Assembly: GCF_965662505.1 (NCBI RefSeq)
Contig: NZ_CBFIHX010000120.1
Location: 1 to 10,535 of the forward strand
DNA: 10,535 bases
Direction of reading: 5' to 3'
DNA from: Pseudomaricurvus sp965662505
GTDB lineage: Bacteria > Pseudomonadota > Gammaproteobacteria > Pseudomonadales > Cellvibrionaceae
In this document: positions 5,382 to 10,535 of the stretch, piece by piece
Numbering within the stretch: position 1 is the first letter of the stretch
Layout of the letters: every line of letters begins with the position of its first letter
The notes under the pieces: model-generated
Databases searched by the model: none
What the model was told of the DNA's origin: nothing
Seen by the model: only the letters and a program-made list of their open reading frames with translations
Made by a program: the position numbers and the translations under genes

Positions 5382-7022
5382 TTACATATTAGGATAGTTT
5401 GGACCACCAGCCCCTTCAGGCACAACCCAAACAATGTTCTGCGTTGGGTCTTTGATGTCGCAAGTCTTACAGTGCACACAGTTCTGTGCATTGATCTGGA
5501 AGCGCTTGTCGCCATTATCTTCTTCCATTACTTCGTACACACCGGCTGGGCAGTAGCGCTGCGCTGGCTCTGCATAAGTCGGCAGGTTGAAGTTGATAGG
5601 CACATCTTTATCTTTCAGGGTCAGATGACAAGGCTGATCTTCTTCGTGGTTCGTGTTAGACAGAAACACAGAAGTCAGTTTGTCAAAGCTCAGCTTACCA
5701 TCAGGCTTGGGATAAGTGATGGGCGAGAAGTCTGACGCAGGCTTCATTTGAGCGTGGTCTGCAACTGGGTCTGACAGCGTCCAGGGCAAGTTACCATTAA
5801 AGATATTGATATCAATAAACGCGTAAGCGGAACCAATGATGTTGCCCCACTTATGCTGGGCAGGACCAAAGTTACGTTGTGCCCACAGTTCTTTGTAAGC
5901 CCAGGAGTTCTTGTAAGCCTCACCAAACTCAGTCACGTCATCGTTTGCACGCTCTGCTTTAATGGCTTCAGCGATACATTCCGCCGCAACCATGCCAGAC
6001 TTCATGGCCGTGTGGCTGCCCTTGATCTTGGCAAAGTTCAAAGTCCCAGCATCGTCACCAATCAGCATACCGCCAGGGAAGTGCATTTTTGGCTGTGACT
6101 GAATACCGCCTTTGGTAATCGCGCGAGCACCGTAAACCAAACGCTCACCGCCTTCCAGGTACTGTTTAATAACCGGATGGTGCTTGTAACGCTGGAACTC
6201 ATCAAATGGGCTCAGGTATGGGTTGTCGTATGACAGGTCTGTAATCAGACCGCAAACCACCTGATTGTCTTCGATGTGGTACAGGAAGCTACCACCGGCA
6301 GCGCCGTTTTCGGCCAGAGGCCAGCCAGCGGTATGAACAACCAAACCTTCTTGGTGCTGCTCAGCAGGAACTTTCCAGATTTCCTTGATGCCGAGTCCGT
6401 AGTGCTGTGGTTCTTTGCCTTCATTCAGGTTGAACTTCTCAATAAGTTGCTTACCCAGGTGACCACGACAGCCTTCGCCAAACAGAGTGTACTTACCGTG
6501 CAGTTCCATGCCCGGCATGTAGGAGTCTTTCTGCTCGCCATTCATGCCAACGCCCATATCGCCAGTCGCGATACCCTTTACGCTGCCATCTTCGTTATAC
6601 AGGACTTCTGATGCGGCAAAGCAGGGATAAATTTCCACACCCAGCGCTTCGGCCTGCTCAGCCAGCCAGCGGCACAGGTTGCCCAGGCTGATGATGTAGT
6701 TGCCTTCATTGTGCATGGTTTTCGGCACAAAGAAATTAGGTACCTTTTGACCTTTCTCTTCATTTTTAAGTACGTAGATGTCGTCACCGGTGACGGAAAC
6801 GTTTACTGGCGCACCTTTTTCTTTCCAGTCTGGGAAGAGTTCATTCAGAGCTTTGGGTTCAAACACAGCACCTGAGAGGATGTGTGCACCAACCTCAGAG
6901 CCTTTTTCAACCACACAGACGCTGATTTCTTCGTTCAGTTGGCGAATACGGCATGCAGCGGCTAAACCAGAGGGGCCGGCACCGACGATGACGACATCGT
7001 ATTCCATATATTCACGTTCCAC
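5382..7022 (-). CDS. Electron transfer flavoprotein-ubiquinone oxidoreductase
   Basis: Membrane-associated FAD/4Fe-4S enzyme that oxidises reduced ETF and passes electrons to ubiquinone, linking acyl-CoA dehydrogenases to respiration. The product has 546 residues, the usual length. The N-terminal FAD fold shows VVIVGAGPSG with GxGxxG at 14-19 and the Glu ending strand 2 in VVEKGSEVGAHILSG. HNEGNYIISLGNLCRWLA and GGMLIGDDAGTLNFAKIKG (about 317-335) are characteristic blocks, the latter completing the FAD site. The C-terminal ferredoxin-like domain supplies Cys491 and the CVHCKTC group (Cys515, 518, 521) for the 4Fe-4S cluster. Start codon is GTG at 7022: AGGAG lies 8 bases upstream, and family members begin MEREYMEFDVVIVG, so the ATG at residue 6 is not the start. 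It is transcribed divergently from its partners etfB-etfA. Symbols in use vary (etfD, ETFDH), so none is given. Confidence 0.97.
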   Translation of the reverse strand: MEREYMEYDVVIVGAGPSGLAAACRIRQLNEEISVCVVEKGSEVGAHILSGAVFEPKALNELFPDWKEKGAPVNVSVTGDDIYVLKNEEKGQKVPNFFVPKTMHNEGNYIISLGNLCRWLAEQAEALGVEIYPCFAASEVLYNEDGSVKGIATGDMGVGMNGEQKDSYMPGMELHGKYTLFGEGCRGHLGKQLIEKFNLNEGKEPQHYGLGIKEIWKVPAEQHQEGLVVHTAGWPLAENGAAGGSFLYHIEDNQVVCGLITDLSYDNPYLSPFDEFQRYKHHPVIKQYLEGGERLVYGARAITKGGIQSQPKMHFPGGMLIGDDAGTLNFAKIKGSHTAMKSGMVAAECIAEAIKAERANDDVTEFGEAYKNSWAYKELWAQRNFGPAQHKWGNIIGSAYAFIDINIFNGNLPWTLSDPVADHAQMKPASDFSPITYPKPDGKLSFDKLTSVFLSNTNHEEDQPCHLTLKDKDVPINFNLPTYAEPAQRYCPAGVYEVMEEDNGDKRFQINAQNCVHCKTCDIKDPTQNIVWVVPEGAGGPNYPNM

Positions 7023-7049
7023 AGTCTTCTCTCCTGGCTGTTATGAATC

Positions 7050-7061
7050 GTTTTGCAAAAC
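7050..7061. promoter_or_regulatory. Perfect 12-bp palindrome in the ETF-QO leader
   Basis: GTTTTGCAAAAC is its own reverse complement. It lies 28 bp upstream of the ETF-QO GTG start, between the proposed transcription start (near 7106) and the ribosome binding site. A roadblock operator is the likely reading. Its half-site order (GTTT then AAAC) is the reverse of the PsrA box as I recall it, so no regulator is named. Confidence 0.4.
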
Positions 7062-7112
7062 AGAAAGCCTTGGCTAATCTTAGGCATATCACGGTAGTTT
7101 TACCTGTCGCGG

Positions 7113-7142
7113 ATTATATAGAAGCTAACTAGCTGATACCAA
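7113..7142 (-). promoter_or_regulatory. Candidate sigma70 promoter for ETF-QO
   Basis: On the minus strand a consensus -10 TATAAT (7113-7118) lies 18 bp after TTGGTA (7137-7142), which matches four of six -35 positions. This predicts a start near 7106 and a leader of about 84 nt. It is the best promoter match in the window. Confidence 0.55.
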
Positions 7143-7222
7143 TGGCAATTTCTACCATTTACCCCTGAAAAAGGGCACTTTGGGCACTTTCTATTGCCTA
7201 ATCCGAGTTCATACTTACCCCG

Positions 7223-7236
7223 CAGTCAAATGACTG
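7223..7236. promoter_or_regulatory. Operator-like dyad CAGTCA-AA-TGACTG
   Basis: Perfect 6-bp inverted arms around an AA centre, giving a 14-bp dyad in the middle of the divergent ETF-QO/etfB spacer. Its placement about 80 bp upstream of the ETF-QO -35 and 260 bp before etfB would let one protein affect either side. The bound protein is unknown. Confidence 0.35.
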
Positions 7237-7495
7237 ATGATAGGTTGATTCCCCACATCCCCCCTTATTTCAGGGGTGTTACGCAGAGAAAGGTGGTTTT
7301 TGTCTGTTGTTTCGGCAGCTAAAAACGCGTGGGTATTGATTTTAAAGGGCGAAACGGTCAGTATATCCGCCGCTCAAAAGACCGATAGAACCTTATACAA
7401 GAGGTCGGGTCAGGCTTCCGAGCCATGGAAACGCTAGTATATTGCCGTGGTAATGGCTGGTTTTTATCCTTAACAGATAAGCGAATGGGAAATCC

Positions 7496-8248
7496 ATGAA
7501 GATTCTTGTTGCAGTTAAACGCGTTGTTGATTACAACGTGAAGGTCCGTCCAAAGTCCGACGGCACCGACGTTGATATCGCCAACGCTAAAATGTCCATC
7601 AACCCCTTTTGTGAAATTGCTGTCGAAGAAGCAGTTCGCCTGAAAGAGAAGGGTGTTGCCACCGAAATCGTAGCGGTCTCAATGGGTCCCAAGCAATCGC
7701 AGGAGCAAATCCGCACTGCAATGGCTTTGGGCGCTGATCGCGGCATTCTGGTTGAGTCTGATGACGCTCTTGAGCCACTGGCTGTTGCCAAGTGCCTGAA
7801 AGCAATCATCGCCAACGAGAGCCCGGATCTGGTCATCATGGGCAAACAGTCCATTGATGGCGACAACAACCAGACCGGCCAGATGCTGGGGGCTTTGACT
7901 TCAATGCCACAAGGTACTTTTGCTTCTGAAGTAGAAGTTGCTGACGGTAAAGTGAAGGTCACTCGTGAAATCGACGGTGGTCTGCAGACCGTTGAATTGA
8001 ACCTGCCAGCCATTGTCACCACTGACCTGCGCTTGAATGAACCACGTTACGCGTCTCTGCCTAACATCATGAAAGCAAAGAAAAAGCCTCTGGATACTAC
8101 CACTCCAGCAGACTTGGGTGTTGATACCGCACCTCGCGTTCAGACTTTGAAAGTTGAGCCACCTGCTGAGCGTCAAGCTGGCATCAAGGTAGCTGACGTT
8201 GCTGAACTGGTCGACAAATTGAAAAACGAGGCGAAGGTAATCTCATGA
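7496..8248 (+). CDS. etfB: Electron transfer flavoprotein beta subunit
   Basis: Small subunit of the cytoplasmic ETF heterodimer, which accepts electrons one at a time from acyl-CoA and related dehydrogenases and delivers them to ETF-QO. The 250-residue length is typical. MKILVAVKRVVDYNVKVRP opens the Rossmann-like domain, DGDNNQTGQM at about 121-130 is the AMP phosphate-binding loop, and TTDLRLNEPRYASLPNIMKA at about 175-194 is the beta-subunit signature and recognition loop that docks onto partner dehydrogenases. This wording marks it as the classical (group I) ETF of fatty- and amino-acid oxidation, not the FixA type. ATG at 7496 follows GGGA at 7487-7490 with a 5-base gap, a modest ribosome site. 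The stop overlaps the etfA start, implying coupled translation and equal subunit supply. Confidence 0.97.
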   Translation: MKILVAVKRVVDYNVKVRPKSDGTDVDIANAKMSINPFCEIAVEEAVRLKEKGVATEIVAVSMGPKQSQEQIRTAMALGADRGILVESDDALEPLAVAKCLKAIIANESPDLVIMGKQSIDGDNNQTGQMLGALTSMPQGTFASEVEVADGKVKVTREIDGGLQTVELNLPAIVTTDLRLNEPRYASLPNIMKAKKKPLDTTTPADLGVDTAPRVQTLKVEPPAERQAGIKVADVAELVDKLKNEAKVIS

Positions 8249-9174
8249 GCATCTTAGTAATTGCTGAACACGACAACGCCAGCCTCAATGGCGCAACTCT
8301 GAACGTTGTTGCTGCTGCTAAAGCCATTGGTGGCGACATTGAAGTACTGGTTGCCGGCTCTGATTGTGCCGCTGCCGGTGAAGCTGCTGCTAAAGTTGAC
8401 GGTGTAGCCAAAGTATTGGTTGCTGACAACGCTGCTTACGCGCATCAGCTGGCTGAAAACGTTTCTTTGCTGGTTGCTGAAATCGGTAAAAACTACACAC
8501 ACATCCTGTTCCCATCTACCACTAACGGCAAAAACATCGCTCCTCGCGCTGCCGCTCTGCTGGATGTTCAGGCTATCTCCGACATCATTGCGGTAGAAAG
8601 CGCTGACACCTTCAAGCGTCCTGTTTATGCGGGCAATGTGATTGCTACTGTTCAGAGCTCTGACGCAATTAAAGTTCTGACCGTTCGTGGTACTGCATTT
8701 GATGGCGTTCCAGCTGAAGGCGGATCTGCTGCTGTAGAAGCCCTGTCTTCTGCTGATGATGCTGGCATTTCCAGCTTTGTTGGAGAAGAGCTGGCTGTTA
8801 GCGACCGCCCTGACCTGACTGCTGCAAGCATTGTGATCTCTGGTGGTCGCGGTATGCAGAATGGCGACAACTTTGAAATGCTGTACAAAGTTGCTGACAA
8901 ACTGGGTGCTGCGGTTGGCGCTTCACGTGCTGCTGTTGATGCTGGCTTCGTACCGAATGACATGCAAGTTGGTCAAACCGGTAAGATCGTTGCCCCTGAC
9001 CTGTACGTTGCTGTAGGCATCTCCGGTGCCATCCAGCACTTGGCTGGCATGAAGGACAGTAAAGTCATCGTTGCTATCAACAAAGACGAAGAGGCGCCTA
9101 TTTTCCAGGTTGCTGATTACGGTCTGGTAGCTGACTTGTTTGAAGCTGTTCCTGAACTGGAAAGCAGCCTGTAA
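8245..9174 (+). CDS. etfA: Electron transfer flavoprotein alpha subunit
   Basis: Large ETF subunit, which holds the redox-active FAD at its interface with EtfB. The 309 residues fit the bacterial family. The N-terminal domain (about 1-185) starts MSILVIAEHDNASLNGATLN. The C-terminal FAD domain shows SGGRGM (199-204), GASRAAVDAG (225-234), QVGQTGKIVAPDLYVAVGIS (241-260) with GAIQH after it, and INKDEEAPIF (278-287), all the usual FAD-contacting blocks. ATG at 8245 overlaps the etfB TGA as ATGA, a strong sign of translational coupling. A terminator closes the pair 23 bp after the stop. Both subunits are Ala/Val/Gly-rich and look like well-expressed core genes. No alternative function is plausible. 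Confidence 0.98.
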   Translation: MSILVIAEHDNASLNGATLNVVAAAKAIGGDIEVLVAGSDCAAAGEAAAKVDGVAKVLVADNAAYAHQLAENVSLLVAEIGKNYTHILFPSTTNGKNIAPRAAALLDVQAISDIIAVESADTFKRPVYAGNVIATVQSSDAIKVLTVRGTAFDGVPAEGGSAAVEALSSADDAGISSFVGEELAVSDRPDLTAASIVISGGRGMQNGDNFEMLYKVADKLGAAVGASRAAVDAGFVPNDMQVGQTGKIVAPDLYVAVGISGAIQHLAGMKDSKVIVAINKDEEAPIFQVADYGLVADLFEAVPELESSL

Positions 9175-9197
9175 TCAATCCCAAAGATTGATTCGTG

Positions 9198-9225
9198 AAA
9201 AGCCGGCCTCGTCGCCGGCTTTTTT
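9198..9225 (+). terminator. Intrinsic terminator after etfA
   Basis: AGCCGGC (9201-9207) pairs with GCCGGCT (9214-9220) around a 6-nt loop, with As before and six Ts after (9220-9225). It separates the etfBA operon from the DUF2788 gene. Confidence 0.95.
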
Positions 9226-9267
9226 GTAACTACACTTTATTTTTCCCACTCGTTCATAGAGGTATAG

Positions 9268-9468
9268 ATGGACATAGATACATTTGAACACTGGTCACTG
9301 ATCCTTGGTGTTGGCGGCCTCATCGCTTTCATGGTCTTCATTATGTGGGATCTCGCGAAAAAATCGAAAGCCGGCCGGTTTGGTACTTTTATATTATTTG
9401 TCGCATTGGGACTCGGTTTGCTCGGCTTTATTATCAAAACCGTGTTGGTAGAAGTTGTCGAGAAATAG
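9268..9468 (+). CDS. Small DUF2788-type membrane protein
   Basis: A 66-residue inner-membrane protein of unknown function, which I assign to DUF2788 (PF10981 from memory) because of its length and the central DLAKKSKAGRFGT motif joining two hydrophobic helices. TM1 spans about residues 10-27 and TM2 about 39-60. The basic connecting loop (KKSKAGR) suggests a hairpin with both ends outside and the loop in the cytoplasm by the positive-inside rule, with acidic termini agreeing (DIDTFE at the N-end, EVVEK at the C-end). AGAGG at 9258-9262 is well placed 5 bases before the ATG. It lies downstream of the etfA terminator and about 130 bp before the kinase gene, so it is probably expressed on its own. 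Confidence 0.85.
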   Translation: MDIDTFEHWSLILGVGGLIAFMVFIMWDLAKKSKAGRFGTFILFVALGLGLLGFIIKTVLVEVVEK

Positions 9469-9525
9469 CCTCAGATAGATAACGTAACCTCCTAATTTAT
9501 ATAAATAAATATTAATCACTTAATG

Positions 9526-9556
9526 TTGTTTCGAGATTGCTTTTTGAGTCTATACT
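9526..9556 (+). promoter_or_regulatory. Weak promoter candidate for the kinase gene
   Basis: TATACT (9551-9556) is a good -10. TTGTTT (9526-9531) lies 19 bp upstream, slightly long. A start near 9563 would leave a leader of about 34 nt. The rest of the 128-bp gap is AT-rich and shows no terminator after the DUF2788 gene, so readthrough into the kinase gene is possible. Confidence 0.3.
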
Positions 9557-9596
9557 TCTTAGAAGAGAATGATCTCAACAATCAAACAGGTAAAAC

Positions 9597-10535
9597 GTGA
9601 TTTTATTTAAGCCTCAAAGCAAGGTTCAGAAAGACCGTAAGGTTATGCACGAAACCGATTCTCGGCTGGTCAAATTCAGCGGCCGGGGACTCTTGGTCAA
9701 TGTTTTTACCTACTTCCTGTGCCTCTCCATCGGCGACCTCACCAGCATTGCCCCTACGATAACCATTGCCCTGACTACGGGTCTGATTATTACCGCTCTG
9801 ATTCGCGGTTTTTTCATCGCTCGATTTGATCAGATTTACGCCACTGGCCCATCTCGCTGGAGAACACTTTTCTTTATTGCCACCTTGACTGGTGCGAGCT
9901 GGTGGAGCGTCATTCTGGTGGTTTCAACTTTAACGCTGGGTATGACAGGCGAGACGCCACTTCTTTGGTTTTACACCATCATCTTTTTTGCAACAACCAT
10001 TCACGCTACGTCACCGTATCGCGTCTTTAGTCAGGCTTACCTGCTAATTACCTTATTGCCTCCGGTGGTTGCTGCTTTTTATGTCGGTGGCGTACTCGGG
10101 TATATGTACAGCATTATGATGCTGATCTTCCTCGGGCTTCTGTTGCATCTGGTCAACTCACTCTATCACGGCTATTGGGAGCGCTTAGAAGCTAACTACG
10201 CTCTGCGTCAAAAGACCATCAGCCTTGAGGTGGAAAAGCGGGATATCGATGCTTCTGTCGACCTGAACTCACAGTTTTTGGTGAACCTCGGTCATGAATT
10301 CAGAACGTCACTCAACGATATACTTGGTGGCTTGTCGTTACTGACAGACAGCAAACTGGACTCTCATCAACACGAACTGCTACAACTGGCGCAGAAAGCC
10401 GGTGAACGTCAGTTGGATCTGGTTAATAACATCGTCGACTTTTCACGCATAACCAACCGCACACTGGTTTTGGATCACAGCGTCTTTAACCTGCGCTCGC
10501 TGTTGGAATTGTGGATTACCGACATTGCCGTTAAC
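9597..10535 (+). CDS. Membrane histidine kinase, 3'-truncated by window edge
   Basis: N-terminal 313 residues of a sensor histidine kinase. The frame is open to the last base, so the ATPase domain and any receiver or HPt domains lie beyond the window. GTG at 9597 is chosen because AGG at 9588-9590 sits 6 bases before it. An in-frame ATG at 9645 has its only AAGG too close. After a basic N-terminal tail come six hydrophobic helices at about 32-48, 54-72, 91-112, 122-138, 146-164 and 168-186, with short loops and no periplasmic sensor domain. A charged coiled-coil linker (about 194-222) leads to the HisKA domain. The phosphoacceptor is His233 in NLGHEFRTSLNDILGGL, where Gly replaces the usual Ser before His and Ser replaces the usual Pro after Arg-Thr. 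The signal is unknown; membrane-embedded sensing is inferred. Confidence 0.9.
   Translation, partial: MILFKPQSKVQKDRKVMHETDSRLVKFSGRGLLVNVFTYFLCLSIGDLTSIAPTITIALTTGLIITALIRGFFIARFDQIYATGPSRWRTLFFIATLTGASWWSVILVVSTLTLGMTGETPLLWFYTIIFFATTIHATSPYRVFSQAYLLITLLPPVVAAFYVGGVLGYMYSIMMLIFLGLLLHLVNSLYHGYWERLEANYALRQKTISLEVEKRDIDASVDLNSQFLVNLGHEFRTSLNDILGGLSLLTDSKLDSHQHELLQLAQKAGERQLDLVNNIVDFSRITNRTLVLDHSVFNLRSLLELWITDIAVN

Larger units (their letters stand above)
7023..7495. other. Divergent control region between ETF-QO and etfB
   Basis: No gene is seen in 473 bp. Its size and number of dyads suggest dense regulation of both transcripts. Besides the promoter and palindromes listed separately, it holds the tandem nonamer at 7173-7190, a GGCAAT/ATTGCC pair (7144-7149, 7193-7198), and AGCCAT/ATGGCT (7421-7426, 7453-7458) enclosing a TAGTAT -10-like hexamer at 7435. 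TTGATT at 7336-7341 could be an etfB -35 but lacks a well-spaced -10, so the etfB promoter is not assigned. Confidence 0.7.

Noticed and set aside
7531..8022. 163-codon minus-strand frame inside etfB
   Set aside because: Shadow frame of a highly conserved gene, with no own ribosome site or family match.
1..10535. CRISPR array, insertion sequence, prophage or integron
   Set aside because: No regularly spaced repeats, transposase, integrase, attC site or phage genes seen on either strand; gene content is core metabolism throughout.

Overview
The window reads as chromosomal DNA from an aerobic gammaproteobacterium, most like the marine Oceanospirillales/Pseudomonadales-type lineages. This rests on the protein families and their wording: malate synthase G, a TrmH of enterobacterial/pseudomonad type, DUF1285, DUF2788, and an ETF-ubiquinone oxidoreductase whose N-terminus matches the Pseudomonas form. 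Genus cannot be fixed from sequence alone. Base composition is moderate, no mobile element or CRISPR array is visible, and every gene looks intact except the two cut by the window edges.

Layout, left to right. (1) The C-terminal two thirds of malate synthase G (+), ending in a strong intrinsic terminator. (2) An AT-rich gap of about 430 bp, then trmH (+), a tRNA Gm18 methyltransferase. (3) A gap of about 320 bp between trmH and a convergent ion-channel gene. It holds an unusual density of inverted repeats and a terminator that works only leftward, making it the best candidate here for an undescribed structured RNA. (4) A six-TM voltage-gated-type potassium channel (-). (5) A divergent spacer with an operator-like inverted repeat, then a TetR regulator (+) and a DUF1285 protein (+) in a tight two-gene operon. 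(6) A bidirectional terminator separating DUF1285 from the convergent ETF-QO gene (-). (7) A 473-bp divergent control region with several palindromes, then etfB-etfA (+) with an ATGA overlap and a terminator. (8) A 66-aa DUF2788 membrane protein (+). (9) The start of a membrane-bound histidine kinase (+) that runs off the window.

Functional theme: etfB, etfA and ETF-QO form the complete soluble-carrier-to-quinone branch that moves electrons from acyl-CoA dehydrogenases and other flavin dehydrogenases into the ubiquinone pool. Malate synthase G uses the acetyl-CoA and glyoxylate that such a fatty-acid- or C2-consuming metabolism produces. The TetR-DUF1285 pair next to ETF-QO may be linked to this pathway, but that is inference from position only. 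The channel, trmH, DUF2788 and kinase genes have no evident link to it.

Most of the window is conserved housekeeping sequence. The items deserving a second look lie in the non-coding parts: the structured region at 2651-2915, the operator candidates upstream of tetR and between ETF-QO and etfB, and the paired DnaA-box-like sites upstream of trmH.
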